A stretch of 64,000 bases of DNA from Ehrlichia ruminantium str. Welgevonden (GTDB lineage: Bacteria > Pseudomonadota > Alphaproteobacteria > Rickettsiales > Anaplasmataceae), in the NCBI RefSeq assembly GCF_000026005.1, contig NC_005295.2:558001-622000 (forward strand), in the 5' to 3' direction. Numbering within the stretch: the first letter of the stretch is position 1; the number at the start of each line of letters is the position of its first letter. Made by a program: the position numbers and the translations under genes. Shown piece by piece: positions 1 to 10,868 of this stretch. The notes under the pieces are model-generated. The model saw only the letters and a program-made list of their open reading frames with translations. It had not been told where the DNA came from and did no database searches.

Positions 1-292
1 GACTAAGACCAGTAGCTCTGTTATCTGAAGTGTTGTCAAGAGCTGTTACCATAACTACTGGAATATGGATGGTTGTAGGATCTGATTTTAATCTTTTGCA
101 AGTTTCGAAACCATCCATTTCTGGCATCATCACATCTAGTAATATTATATCAGGATGCTTCTCTTGAGCAATCTGTATGGCATCCATGCCATTTGTTGCA
201 GTCAATACGTTATAATATTCATTAACTAGTTTAGCTTGCAGTAACTTAATGTTTGCAGCTAAATCATCTACTATTAATACTTTTGCAGTCAT
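1..292 (-). CDS. pleD: PleD response regulator, N-terminal receiver (cut by window edge)
   Basis: The visible 97 residues form a CheY-like receiver domain. They have the acidic pair D9-D10, the phosphoacceptor D53 in the motif LLDVMMPEMDG, and the conserved Thr/Ala of strand 4 (VVMVTALD). In PleD the receiver is followed by a second receiver and a GGDEF diguanylate cyclase; those parts lie beyond the window, so naming PleD rather than another receiver protein rests on the close match of this domain and on Ehrlichia having PleC/PleD as one of its few two-component systems. The ATG overlaps the TGA of the upstream TatB-like gene (ATGA), implying translational coupling in one operon with the giant GDH. 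Confidence 0.85.
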   Translation of the reverse strand, partial: MTAKVLIVDDLAANIKLLQAKLVNEYYNVLTATNGMDAIQIAQEKHPDIILLDVMMPEMDGFETCKRLKSDPTTIHIPVVMVTALDNTSDNRATGLS

Positions 293-570
293 AAGTCTTC
301 TTTTTTCTTGGGATTATTTTTTGTTACATAACTATCGTATGTTTTACCATCATTTCCTATTATTTTTTTAATAACTACATTGTTGTTATCATCTTCTGTG
401 TCATTAATATAAATTTTTTTTAGGTAATGAAAAATTTCTTCTTTTATCTCTATAAATTTTCTGTAATAGAATCCTAAATTTTTAGCTAAGAAAGGTAACT
501 TTTTTGGATCAATTACCAAACATGCTACTAAAATTATTACAACAATTTCTGATATACCTATGCCAAACAT
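289..570 (-). CDS. tatB: TatB-like Sec-independent translocase subunit
   Basis: A 93-residue protein with one N-terminal membrane helix (about residues 6-20) opening with FGIGISEI, then the PKKLP hinge and an amphipathic helix (about residues 26-50), and a charged tail rich in Asp, Asn and Lys. This is the TatA/TatB architecture. The start FxIGxSEI and the KLPxLAKNLG segment fit TatB better than TatA, but the usual Gly-Pro at the hinge reads Asp-Pro here. In the family the protein forms the twin-arginine receptor with TatC in the inner membrane. It starts 11 bp after the GDH stop and overlaps pleD by 4 bp. The TatA/TatB distinction is uncertain. Confidence 0.65.
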   Translation of the reverse strand: MFGIGISEIVVIILVACLVIDPKKLPFLAKNLGFYYRKFIEIKEEIFHYLKKIYINDTEDDNNNVVIKKIIGNDGKTYDSYVTKNNPKKKEDL

Positions 571-581
571 TACAATTTATT

Positions 582-3500
582 TTACCTAATGAACATATCA
601 AGTGATTTTATTATTAGCATTAACTTACTTAAATCAAGCTGATTTGTATTTATTTCATTTAAAAAATTGTAATATCTATTTAATTTATCTTGGTTTTTAC
701 TATGCCATTCTTGAATTGTATCATTAATGATATCACAATCTTTATCTAATTTAAGTGCTAGTGATAAAGTAGGTTTTGCTTGTCTTATAATATTTTCTGT
801 TATTATATACTGGTAGTCGTTTAATTCATCAAGCAGGTTCCTAATAGCAACACGTTGCCAATATGAAGAGCTTAATTCCATATCTCTTGCAAGATCACGT
901 ATACGATTAAAGTTTAGTAAAGATCTGAGTTGAAAATATAGTTTTCCTACAGTTAGTATTGGTAAATTAGAACTGTTTGTGAGGTGTATTATATCTAGGG
1001 ATACAGTAAGAAATTTTAGCGCAGTAATCTTTTGTACAACTGATTTATCTATGTTATGCTTAGTTAGAGAAGAGAGAGTATTATTATATACTTCTAAATA
1101 TTCATTATATAAAATATTAGTTATATTTTCTTCTATGATACGTATTTGAGATGATAACTCATTTAATTGTGTATCAATGTTTACAAATTTAGAAGAATTT
1201 CTCATAAACCAAAAGGTTATTTGTCCAACAAATCTTTGTACTTCTCTAATTAAGGTAGTATATATACTAATGTGAATTTTGCTATCTAATGCATCTAATG
1301 CTTCCCATACTTCGTATAGATTATATATATGAGTGGTTATAATATATATTTTGATTACATTTTCAGCTGTAATACCAATATTTTCAATAATATGGTTAAC
1401 AAAAGTACATCCCATTCTATTGACTATGTCATTTACTATACATGTTACTAAAATTTCTTTTTTTAGAGGGTGTTGTCTTATGTAAGGTGCAAAATTATCT
1501 CTTATATATTGTGGAAAGTAGGACAATAAATACTGGGATTCATATAAATTTGATAAACTACTTGAGTGATTAAAGATATTAGATACCATTACTTCATTTT
1601 TTAAGAACATTCTAGTATATGCGATAAGAATAGCAATTTGAGGGCAGGTAAAACCTTTCTTTTCAGAAGTGATTTTTATTATATCTTCATCACTTGGTAA
1701 GAACTCTATTTTTCTGTTCAGGATTTTAGTTTTTTCTAAATATTTTAATAGTCTATGATGTTGTTCTATTCTATCTTGAGCCTGTATACACTCTAGCATT
1801 AAAGCTTTTGTTTCTAATTTATTATGAGATTCAAGAACCATAGATGGTACATCATGCATAATATCGTCTAGTATTTTATTACGTTCAGAGATAGTAATGA
1901 AATTACTCTTTATTGCTAACCTTAGACATATTTTTATATTGATTTCAAAATCAGAACAGATTACTCCTCCAGAATTATCAGTAAAGTCAGTATTAATTTT
2001 TCCTCCATTCCGTGCATATTCTATTCTTCCAAGTTGTGTAGCTCCTAAATTACCGCCTTCTATTATCATTGCTGCTCTTACTTCACATCCATTGACTCTT
2101 AAAAGATCATTAGCTTTATCTGCAACTACTGCATTACTTTCCTGTGAAGATTTTATATATGTGCCTATTCCTCCGTTCCATATCATGTTAACTTCGGCTT
2201 TGAGTAGATATGTGATTAAGGTATTTGGAGATATTTGATCCTCTGTAATATTAAGTAGGTTTTTTATTTCAGGAGTTAGTTCTAACATTTTAGAATTTCT
2301 ACTGAAAACTTTTCCACCTTTTGAAATATAGTCTTTGTTATAATCTTCCCATGAAGAACCAGGAAGGTGGAAAAGGCGTTTACGTTCTAAGAAGCTTTGT
2401 TCAGGGTTAGGTGATGGATCAATGAAAATATTCTTGTGGTCAAAAGCCCCAACTAAATGTATTTTATCAGATAATAACATACCGTTTCCAAATACATCTC
2501 CAGACATATCACCTATACCAATTACTGTAAATGGTTCAGTGTATATATCTTTATCCATAAGCCAAAAGTGTCTTTGTGCAGCAACCCATGCTCCTTTTGC
2601 CGTGATTCCAATTTTTTTGTGGTCAAATCCTATTGAGCCACCAGATGCAAAGGCATCTCCTAACCAGAAGTTATATTCTTCAGAAATCTCATTTGCATAA
2701 TCAGAAAATGTGGCAGTTCCTTTATCTGCTGCTACTACTAAATATGGATCATAATCATCGTATTTGATAATATTATTAGGTGTTACATATTTGTCATCGA
2801 TGATGTTATCAGTAATGTCTAATATTCCTCTCAAGAAGTTTTTATAACATTCGATAGCGGTGTTTTTAAGTAAAGAGGGATTTTTAGGTGCACGTTTTAA
2901 AATAAAACCACCCTTAGAACCTACTGGGACAATGACAGAATTTTTTGTCATTTGTGCTTTCATTAATCCGAGTATTTCTGTACGAAAATCTTCTGTCCTA
3001 TCAGACCACCTAATTCCTCCACGTGCAACTTTACCGCCTCGCAAGTGTATAGCTTCAAATGAATTAGAATAGACATATATTTCTCTAAAAGGACATGGTA
3101 AAGGTATATTTGGTACTTTGCTTGAGTCAAACTTTATAGATAAATATTCTTTTCCTGTATAGTAGTTTGTGCGTAAAATTGCTAAAATAAGTGCGTATAT
3201 GCATCGTAAAATGTGATCATGTACTACATCTGTTACTTCTGAAAGTAGATCATTAATTTTTTCTTTGATAGAAACAGACTCTTTATTATTATTTTGCTCT
3301 GGGTTAAATCTAGATTCGAACAATCTAATAAAATTATATATGATTTTTGGATATTTTGTGGCAACTTTTTGAATATAGATCTGACTATAGTTGAATGATA
3401 TTTGTTTTAGGTATCTACTTAATGCTCTGATGAGCATTACTTCTTTCCAATGCAAACTTGCTAATATAATTAGGCTATTAAAGTAGTCATTTTCTATTTC

Positions 3501-5327
3501 TTTAGCAAATACTTTTTTTAGTGTAGTTTCAAATTGTTCTTTTATGTTATTGTGATTGAAAGATTGCTTGGTATTTGACAGTATAAAGTGATGTAAATAT
3601 ATAGTAATTTTGGCTGTAATAGTGTAACTATGGTGTAAAATTATACTTGTTCCCATTTTGTTTACTATACTTAGTATTTTTGAAAGTTGTAAATTACTTT
3701 CTTGAGGGATATATATTTTTAATTGATAATGAACACTATTTTTAACCAAATAAAGATCTGCTTCACTTGTATTATACTTATGGACCTGTTCTAGCTTAAT
3801 AATATCATGGTATGCGCTTTTTGGATTAAAATACTCATGGTAACTTGGTGGAAATGCTGTGAGATAGTGTAAGAAAGGATTAATTGATCCTAAATTACAA
3901 CACATGACATCTTGTAATTTGTGTTCCCACTTTCTTGATGCTGCGATTAACTTTTCTTCAATTTCTAGTTCTGATATATCATTGAAATGGTTATCTTGTG
4001 CTTTTAATATAAATTGTAGCCTAACAAGATTATATTCATTTAACATATTATAGTGGTGGTTAACAACCTGAGCGGTAAGCATTTGCTCTAAAATGTAGCT
4101 CATTTTGTTTGCAAGTTCAGTACTTGCTAAATCTTTTGGGATAAAAATTATACAATTTGCAAAACTATTATTTTTGTCTTTTATTATGAAAAGCTTGATT
4201 TTAGGATTATTAGCTAAGGATAAAATTCCCATTGAGATTTGAAATAACTCTTCCTCAGAGAATTGAAATAATTCATCTCTAGATAACCTTTGTAGAATAT
4301 CAAGTAATGCTTTATTGCTGTGCCCACCTTTGGTAAACCCTGCTTTATCTTCAACAGCTTTTATTTTACTCCGAATTAGTGGAATAGAAGTTGCGTCTTG
4401 GAATGAAATTATGGAAGCAAAGAAACCATAGAAGCGGTGTTCTTTTTCTATAATATTGTTTTTATTGAATATTCTAATTCCTATACAGATCATGTACTCA
4501 TGTTTATGTACTGTAGATAAGATGTTAGATTGAATAATATATACTTGGTCTTTATTGTCAGTTGCTATTTCTGCATGGTTAGATATATTAGTTCTTTGTA
4601 GTCCAAGATTAGCTGTAGCATTAAGTGTTAGTTTATTTTGATTGATAATATACTCTTCATATCCTAAAAAAATAAATTTATCTTTTTTTAACCATTCTAA
4701 GAATGTGATTGCTTCTTCTATAGTGTTATTTTGTGACCTTACACTAGTTAATGCTTTATCAAAATATTGTAACATTAATTGCCAGTCGTTAACACAATAA
4801 CTTACTAATTGTAGATTTTTTTCTATATCGTATTTTAGAGATTTTTGAGATTCTTCATCAATTTGACTAATAATAAAATATACAATTGATTCGCTCATTT
4901 TATTATTTGATGATGATTGTGCAGGTGATATATTAGATATCTTATGTTTTGTACGTTCAATATTTAATACGGCATTAGTATAGTGATATATTGATGCGTT
5001 ATGTCTTTTTATTGTAATAATTATAGAGTCTATTATAAATGGTGAGTTATCATTTATTATTTCAATAATAGTTGTTTTTTTTGTTATATCATTATCTTGT
5101 TTATCAGTATTAAATATTTGTATCTTACTTTCTTTAGGTTGCTTTTCTTTGATTAACTCAAATAGTGTACGTGCGATAAATAATAAAAAGCTAGGATTAA
5201 GTGTAATGTCACTACTGTAATAGTAGCTATAAAATTGTTTTATGAAATCTTGAAACAAATTGTCGTCTTCCTGTGTTATTAATTCTAGGACTGAATTAAT
5301 AATTTTTTGATTAAAATTATTGTGCAT
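582..5327 (-). CDS. NAD-specific glutamate dehydrogenase, giant 180-kDa type
   Basis: About 1581 residues, matching the large NAD-GDH family (around 1600). It oxidises glutamate to 2-oxoglutarate and ammonium, feeding the TCA cycle, which matters in a bacterium that lives on host amino acids. Visible signatures are the substrate-binding block GGKVARGGIRWSDR (about residue 760), the following FRTEILGLMKAQMTKNSVIV stretch, the GSKGGF loop, and the dinucleotide-binding part with GIGDMSGDVFGNGML and NGGIGTYIK. The N-terminal 650 residues hold the ACT-like regulatory region of this family. I place the start at the ATG at 5327; an in-frame TTG at 5351 would add eight residues, and neither has a clear ribosome site. 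First gene of an operon with the TatB-like gene and pleD. Confidence 0.93.
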   Translation of the reverse strand: MHNNFNQKIINSVLELITQEDDNLFQDFIKQFYSYYYSSDITLNPSFLLFIARTLFELIKEKQPKESKIQIFNTDKQDNDITKKTTIIEIINDNSPFIIDSIIITIKRHNASIYHYTNAVLNIERTKHKISNISPAQSSSNNKMSESIVYFIISQIDEESQKSLKYDIEKNLQLVSYCVNDWQLMLQYFDKALTSVRSQNNTIEEAITFLEWLKKDKFIFLGYEEYIINQNKLTLNATANLGLQRTNISNHAEIATDNKDQVYIIQSNILSTVHKHEYMICIGIRIFNKNNIIEKEHRFYGFFASIISFQDATSIPLIRSKIKAVEDKAGFTKGGHSNKALLDILQRLSRDELFQFSEEELFQISMGILSLANNPKIKLFIIKDKNNSFANCIIFIPKDLASTELANKMSYILEQMLTAQVVNHHYNMLNEYNLVRLQFILKAQDNHFNDISELEIEEKLIAASRKWEHKLQDVMCCNLGSINPFLHYLTAFPPSYHEYFNPKSAYHDIIKLEQVHKYNTSEADLYLVKNSVHYQLKIYIPQESNLQLSKILSIVNKMGTSIILHHSYTITAKITIYLHHFILSNTKQSFNHNNIKEQFETTLKKVFAKEIENDYFNSLIILASLHWKEVMLIRALSRYLKQISFNYSQIYIQKVATKYPKIIYNFIRLFESRFNPEQNNNKESVSIKEKINDLLSEVTDVVHDHILRCIYALILAILRTNYYTGKEYLSIKFDSSKVPNIPLPCPFREIYVYSNSFEAIHLRGGKVARGGIRWSDRTEDFRTEILGLMKAQMTKNSVIVPVGSKGGFILKRAPKNPSLLKNTAIECYKNFLRGILDITDNIIDDKYVTPNNIIKYDDYDPYLVVAADKGTATFSDYANEISEEYNFWLGDAFASGGSIGFDHKKIGITAKGAWVAAQRHFWLMDKDIYTEPFTVIGIGDMSGDVFGNGMLLSDKIHLVGAFDHKNIFIDPSPNPEQSFLERKRLFHLPGSSWEDYNKDYISKGGKVFSRNSKMLELTPEIKNLLNITEDQISPNTLITYLLKAEVNMIWNGGIGTYIKSSQESNAVVADKANDLLRVNGCEVRAAMIIEGGNLGATQLGRIEYARNGGKINTDFTDNSGGVICSDFEINIKICLRLAIKSNFITISERNKILDDIMHDVPSMVLESHNKLETKALMLECIQAQDRIEQHHRLLKYLEKTKILNRKIEFLPSDEDIIKITSEKKGFTCPQIAILIAYTRMFLKNEVMVSNIFNHSSSLSNLYESQYLLSYFPQYIRDNFAPYIRQHPLKKEILVTCIVNDIVNRMGCTFVNHIIENIGITAENVIKIYIITTHIYNLYEVWEALDALDSKIHISIYTTLIREVQRFVGQITFWFMRNSSKFVNIDTQLNELSSQIRIIEENITNILYNEYLEVYNNTLSSLTKHNIDKSVVQKITALKFLTVSLDIIHLTNSSNLPILTVGKLYFQLRSLLNFNRIRDLARDMELSSSYWQRVAIRNLLDELNDYQYIITENIIRQAKPTLSLALKLDKDCDIINDTIQEWHSKNQDKLNRYYNFLNEINTNQLDLSKLMLIIKSLDMFIR

Positions 5328-5951
5328 TCTTTTGGTTGTGCTAGTTAACAAAATAATAGTAGAGCATCTTCCTTAAAATAATATTATCTTGTTTAATATG
5401 CAATTAATTATTTTAAGTATATTACGTACTAGTATTTATGATAAGTCTTGAGAGTATTGATTTTGATGTATTTTCGAGCATACTGTAATATATATGCTTT
5501 TATTTTTTACAAATGATATGTGTTCTGTAATTATTAATATATTAATATGTCACTTAAAGAGGATTACTTGGAGTATATTAGGTCACTGGTAGTGTTAAGA
5601 TGTATTATCAGATTAATTTCTAAGCTATGTGGATTACAATTAAGATTGTTTTGTAATGCTTTACTTATAGATAAAAAGATTTTATGAATTAGCTCGTAAA
5701 AAGTTGTGTTTGATGTTGTAATTTAAAATATGATATATAAATTTACAGTAAGTTAAAATATATAATGTATGTTAACAATTATAACATAAATGTATATATT
5801 CTATAATAAAAACGTTTGTACATTCTTAAAAGAAATTTATAGTGTAGTATTTTAAACTTGTAGATGGTACGAATATATAGTAAGTTATTTATTAATTAAT
5901 TGGTATGTTTTTTTTAATATGTAATCTGTGGTTTTGGGATGAGTTGTAAAT
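5328..5951. other. Gene-free gap between divergent GDH and exoD
   Basis: This 624-bp AT-rich stretch separates two divergent genes and must hold both promoters. I see no ORF of note, no RNA gene and no clear repeat. Confidence 0.6.
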
Positions 5952-6584
5952 ATGTCGCAAAAGGATAATAAAGCGGTTTCAGATTTATTGGAAGAAGTAA
6001 CAAGTAATGTAGAAGCGGATAGAATTACTATATTTGAATTAAAATCTGTTCTTCATTCTCGTGGTTTTGGTGTATTGATGTTGTTATTCTCATTACCTCT
6101 TGCTATTCCAATTCCTGTTCCTCCAGGATATACCACAATTTTCTCGATACCTTTAGTTTTGTTTGCTGTTCAAATGTTATTTGGCTTTCAAACTCCGTGG
6201 ATTCCTAAATGGTTAGGGAACAAATCTTTTAAGCGTACAACTTTAGCTTTTATTATTGAAAAAACTGCTCCTATATTAAGAAAAGCAGAAAAGCTTACGA
6301 AGCCTCGTTTTTTATTTTTATTTAATAGTTTTGGTGAAAAACTTATAGCATTTATTTCTCTAATATGTGCTGTATCGATAGCTATACCATTACCTCTAAC
6401 TAATTTTATTCCAGCTGGTGGTGTGTCAGTTATGTCTTTAGGATTGCTTAGTAAAGATGGTTTGATGGTGATAATTGGAATGATTATAGCTTTTTTTGGT
6501 ATTACTGTAACTTTTATGGTGATGATTTTAGGGCCAAAACTTGTTATAGGTATGTTCTCTTTTCTATCAAAGTTTACAACATGA
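5952..6584 (+). CDS. ExoD-family integral membrane protein
   Basis: A 210-residue membrane protein of the ExoD family. It has the typical conserved opening (DLLEEVTSN... [21 protein letters not shown]), the proline-rich segment [10 protein letters not shown], and a second similar block [23 protein letters not shown] followed by a long hydrophobic hairpin (about residues 130-200). ExoD was named for a Rhizobium mutant affected in exopolysaccharide production and alkaline tolerance; the molecular function is unknown, and Ehrlichia are not known for exopolysaccharide, so the name should not be read as function. Its TGA overlaps the cysS ATG (ATGA), so the two are probably co-translated. Confidence 0.85.
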   Translation: MSQKDNKAVSDLLEEVTSNVEADRITIFELKSVLHSRGFGVLMLLFSLPLAIPIPVPPGYTTIFSIPLVLFAVQMLFGFQTPWIPKWLGNKSFKRTTLAFIIEKTAPILRKAEKLTKPRFLFLFNSFGEKLIAFISLICAVSIAIPLPLTNFIPAGGVSVMSLGLLSKDGLMVIIGMIIAFFGITVTFMVMILGPKLVIGMFSFLSKFTT

Positions 6585-7954
6585 TAATATATAATACGTT
6601 AACTAGATCTAAAGAGCTTTTTGTTCCTTTAGATGTTAATAATGTAAAGATTTATGTTTGTGGTCCTACAGTATATGATTTTGCTCACATAGGTAATTCG
6701 AGATCAATAGTTATATATGATATATTATTTAGATTGTTGAATGTGTTATATCCTAAAGTTACTTATATTCGAAATATTACTGATATAGATGATAAGATTA
6801 TTAATGTTGCTCAGAATAATAATCAAAATATATATGATGTTACTGCAAGGTATATAAAAGCATTTAATGAGGATATGGGTAGATTAAATTGCTTAAAGCC
6901 AACTTATGAGCCAAGGGCTACTGAAAATATAGATGTAATGTTGGCTTTAATCGAAAAACTTATAAATTATGGTCACGCATATATATGTGATAATACTGTA
7001 TTTTTTGATATTGAATCTTATCCTGCATATGGTAAGTTATCTGGACGTAATATAATGGAGCTTATTTATGGAAGTAGAATAGATATTGAGGTAGGTAAAA
7101 AACATCCCGGAGATTTTGTTTTATGGAAACCGGCAACTGATATTGATAATAAACTAATGAGTTGTTGGCCAAGTCCTTGGGGAGTTGGTAGACCAGGTTG
7201 GCATATAGAATGTTCAGCTATGAGTTATAATTATTTAGGAGAGAATTTTGATATTCATGGTGGCGGTGCTGATTTACAATTTCCTCATCATGAGAATGAG
7301 CTAGCACAAAGCTGTTGTGCTTTTCCTAATAGCTATTATGCAAAGTACTGGATTCATAACGGATTTTTGACAGTTAATCATGAAAAAATGAGTAAGTCTT
7401 TAGGTAATTTCTTAACGGTAAGACAGCTATTAGATTCTGGAATTAGAGGTGAGGTAATTAGGTATATATTCCTTAGTACTCACTATAGGAAACCTTTAGA
7501 TTGGAATGATAATGTTGTTTCCAATGCACAGGAATCTCTTAATCGTATATATATGGCTTTGAATGTTACAGATGAGAGATTATTGTTAGATGATGTGGAA
7601 GTATCAGATGAAATAATCAGTTGTTTGAAAGATGATATGAATACACCAAAGGCTATTGCAGTATTACATGAAATGGTAACAAGGATTAATAAAGCTTCTG
7701 ACATAGATAAAAAAGTATATTTTATAAAGGTTTTAATTAAAAGTGCTAATTTTCTAGGTATATTATATCATTCTTGGCAGGAATGGTTTAAGGTTGATAA
7801 TGATCAAGACATTATTCAATTAATACATGAAAGAAAAATGGCAAAGACAAATGGTGATTTTAGAAAGGCTGATAGAATACGTCAGATTTTATTAGATAAG
7901 GGTATAGTGCTTTCTGATAACAAGGATGGTACTACACTTTGGTATAGGAGTTGA
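6581..7954 (+). CDS. cysS: Cysteinyl-tRNA synthetase
   Basis: A 457-residue class I aminoacyl-tRNA synthetase of normal length. It has the HIGH-type signature HIGN at residues 36-39, the zinc-ligand Cys27 in YVCGPTVYD, the [14 protein letters not shown] block with further zinc ligands (HxxxE), CysSA motif GWHIECSAM, and KMSKS at residues 269-273. The C-terminal anticodon-binding helical domain is complete ([15 protein letters not shown]). It charges tRNA-Cys in the cytoplasm. Starts inside the exoD stop codon by a 4-bp overlap. Confidence 0.97.
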   Translation: MIIYNTLTRSKELFVPLDVNNVKIYVCGPTVYDFAHIGNSRSIVIYDILFRLLNVLYPKVTYIRNITDIDDKIINVAQNNNQNIYDVTARYIKAFNEDMGRLNCLKPTYEPRATENIDVMLALIEKLINYGHAYICDNTVFFDIESYPAYGKLSGRNIMELIYGSRIDIEVGKKHPGDFVLWKPATDIDNKLMSCWPSPWGVGRPGWHIECSAMSYNYLGENFDIHGGGADLQFPHHENELAQSCCAFPNSYYAKYWIHNGFLTVNHEKMSKSLGNFLTVRQLLDSGIRGEVIRYIFLSTHYRKPLDWNDNVVSNAQESLNRIYMALNVTDERLLLDDVEVSDEIISCLKDDMNTPKAIAVLHEMVTRINKASDIDKKVYFIKVLIKSANFLGILYHSWQEWFKVDNDQDIIQLIHERKMAKTNGDFRKADRIRQILLDKGIVLSDNKDGTTLWYRS

Positions 7955-8921
7955 TATGTTAGTAAGATATTTGTTAGTAGTTATGTCAAGATATTTATCT
8001 ATAAAGTAGAATAGTCTCTGTTCCTAAGTAGAAAATATTGTATATGAGATAATTTATAAATTATTATATATACTTTATTGAGTATGGGTATGTTATTTTC
8101 TATAATAGGCGTGATACTATATTTTGAGGGGTTATTTAATTTTTGGTTTAATTATTGATTTTTCATAAGTGATTTATTTAGTATTCAAGTTGTAGAATTA
8201 TTACCTTTAAATTATGGAATTTAGTGTGACAGAGAATAGTTGAATTTTTGGATGCATATTATTGTTTATAATACATATATGATTTGTGAATATGATTGGA
8301 TATGTGTTTAAATTCTTTTAGTAAGATAATGTGCAAATTCTGTATTTATATAGAATTTTAGGGTCATATATAATAGGTAGTTTCTTCTTTAATCTTAGGA
8401 TATCTTTTGTATTTTTTTTATTATAAAAACTTATAACTCCTATAAATGGGTATTGGATAAATAATGTTATAGGTATAAAAACTCAAAAAATATCATTTTG
8501 TAAATTAGAAATTTAAGTTAAGTGAAATAAAGATTTTATTGCATAAAAAACATGTAGCTTAATATAAACTATGTACTTAATAAACACTTTATATATTTAA
8601 AACTTTAAAGAATATTGTTTTTTTAATTAAAAAATCTTTAGATTAGATAAATAGGTATTGAAATTTTCAATTACTATAAATAGTAAAATTATGTCATCTT
8701 ATTTTTTACTTTTTTTAATAATCTATAAGATTTGTATTTAGCACAAAGACTTCATCTACTTTTATAGTTTAGGGTTAAATACATATCTAAGTTTTAAGCT
8801 GAAAAATAAACATAGTAAAACATCAAAACATTGTATTTAATATATTGTTCTATATATTTTTAAACTCAATCTACTGTTTTCTATATAAAGGTAACAAACC
8901 ATAATGAAACTTATATATAAT
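7955..8921. other. Gene-free gap, convergent ends of cysS and the 648-aa gene
   Basis: About 970 bp of AT-rich sequence between convergent genes. I found no RNA gene, no strong hairpin with a T-tract and no gene remnant. Confidence 0.6.
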
Positions 8922-10868
8922 TTATGTTTTGCGAGATGCTAAAGTTTTGGTGTTACAAGAAGTTAGTTTATCAAACCATGATATTGAGTTATGTATTGAT
9001 ATTGCATCTGATGTAGAAGTAGTAATATTGGATTTACTAACTTTGCCATAAATTGTGACATGCCCAAGTGAAGATACAATACGGCTGTTATCTATTGCTA
9101 ATGCATTTGACCGATGAGATATATTACCAACATAAACTGAACCAAAGTTTGAAATAAGTTTAGAATTGTGAGTTACTGGGCCAATAACTGTAATATTACC
9201 TGTATTTGTAAATATTTCTCCAGAAAATGGACATTCTATAGTAACATTTGCATCATGTAGTAATAATATTACAAAGTTTCTGGTACTTTGAATAATTACT
9301 TCTGTGATCCCATATTTATCTAATACTGTTCCATTTTTTGTGGCAACATTCATATATCTTCCTATTGTAGGAGTTAATTTCTCAATAATAATTGTATTTT
9401 TTATTCTCGTAATTCCAGCACTTTTTGGGTTAACATTGTTACTAAAAAACTCACTTGGTAATTCTGAATCTGTTGCGTGATTGTCTGTTAGGCTTAATAT
9501 ATTAGGTATAGTATTATTATTAGTAATAGGTAATGGATGATCTTTTAAATCTAATGATATGACAGTAGCTGTGAGTTGTTCATCTGGGTTATGTAGTTCT
9601 ATTTTTAAATTTGATATATTTCTCTGATAATTTGTTGAATTCAAAATTGTATCCCTACTGATTTCAAAGATTTGTGATTTTTTTTCTTTATTTACGGAAC
9701 CTACAGAGCTGCTTGTTATTTTTGTTAATATAGAATTATATTTAAGTGATAAGTATGTGTTATGGTTGTTAATTTCAAATATACTAGGTATTGTATGTTT
9801 CCGATTAAGTATTCTTCCATTGATTATAACACGACCAAATAAAGAACATATACGAGAGCTTATTTCTCGTTCATTATGTGGCATATTGTTTTTAATTATA
9901 ATTGTACCATATATGCTATAAACTTTACCAAGTACTTCTTTCCCGTATATAGTAATGTTACTTGTTTCTGATAATACGGTTACATACTCTGGTATATCAC
10001 AATAAATACGTATATCAGTTCCTGGATCTGATATAGGAATTATATCATGTGTTATTTTTGAAATTACCATTCTTCTTGTTTCACAATATCTATATATATT
10101 TTGTGGCAGGGTATAGTCTACTTTTGGATTTGATGTTACGATAGTAAATAGACTTTTTAAATATTGTGCATAATTAAAGAATATTTTATTTTTTAATCCT
10201 TTGCAAAATTTTTCTTCTAATGTTTCTTTAAACAAAGTAACAGCAGCTTCTTGTTGATCATCAATTGATCTGTGACCTGTTAATGATGTTTGTTGAGTGT
10301 TGTAATATTCAATAAGTGTTTTTAATGTAAAATAGTGTACATGCTGTCTTAATGGATTAGTATATGATATCTTAATAGAACATGTTTTGGTGCCTGGAGC
10401 ATTTACTGTATTGCTTATAGCATTAGTACTTTTATCTACAGATACGTTAATTATATATTGGTGATATAATATATGTAATTCTTTAATATCATTCCACATA
10501 TCTTCTGAAGTTCTTTTATCCAAAAGAGGTGGTAATGAATATAAGCAGTGATTTGGTTCTGCTCTTAAAGATTCAGACCTGTCAATTATTGTAGACTCTG
10601 CAAGAAAACTATGGACAGAATTTTTGTATCCAGAAAGAGTATCTAGTACTGCTTTTTTAAATGAATGAAAATCTGAATGTAGACCTAGCATTGCTATAAT
10701 AGACAATGGTATAGCATTTCCAGGATCTAGTAGGTTATATACATATAAGTTATCTATAAGATTCTTTATATATATTTTTAATTGTTCCTCTGTTATGTGA
10801 ATCTGAGAGTCTGCAAATATTTCAAGTGTTTCACTTGAGATACTCGATTCTTGAGAATTGCCTAGCAT
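8922..10868 (-). CDS. Unrecognised 648-residue protein, possible beta-solenoid C-terminal half
   Basis: I do not recognise this protein. It has no signal peptide and no membrane helix. The first 270 residues look mostly helical and polar. From about residue 290 there are spaced short beta-strand motifs with Gly and Asn turns: SNITIYGKEVLGKVYS, SLFGRVIINGRIL, and near the C-terminus GNITVIGPV, NFGSVYVGNIS and SLGHVTIYGKV. The spacing recalls bactofilin or other right-handed beta-solenoid proteins, but this is inference. It stands alone, with long gaps on both sides, and is divergent from nrdB. It could be a lineage-specific surface or secreted protein, but nothing in the sequence proves export. 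Confidence 0.8.
   Translation of the reverse strand: MLGNSQESSISSETLEIFADSQIHITEEQLKIYIKNLIDNLYVYNLLDPGNAIPLSIIAMLGLHSDFHSFKKAVLDTLSGYKNSVHSFLAESTIIDRSESLRAEPNHCLYSLPPLLDKRTSEDMWNDIKELHILYHQYIINVSVDKSTNAISNTVNAPGTKTCSIKISYTNPLRQHVHYFTLKTLIEYYNTQQTSLTGHRSIDDQQEAAVTLFKETLEEKFCKGLKNKIFFNYAQYLKSLFTIVTSNPKVDYTLPQNIYRYCETRRMVISKITHDIIPISDPGTDIRIYCDIPEYVTVLSETSNITIYGKEVLGKVYSIYGTIIIKNNMPHNEREISSRICSLFGRVIINGRILNRKHTIPSIFEINNHNTYLSLKYNSILTKITSSSVGSVNKEKKSQIFEISRDTILNSTNYQRNISNLKIELHNPDEQLTATVISLDLKDHPLPITNNNTIPNILSLTDNHATDSELPSEFFSNNVNPKSAGITRIKNTIIIEKLTPTIGRYMNVATKNGTVLDKYGITEVIIQSTRNFVILLLHDANVTIECPFSGEIFTNTGNITVIGPVTHNSKLISNFGSVYVGNISHRSNALAIDNSRIVSSLGHVTIYGKVSKSNITTSTSDAISIHNSISWFDKLTSCNTKTLASRKT

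Noticed and set aside
1897-3072. Long plus-strand frames opposite the GDH gene
   Set aside because: Antisense shadows of a strongly conserved coding region; the same applies to antisense frames within rpoD, cckA, trxB, dusB and proS.
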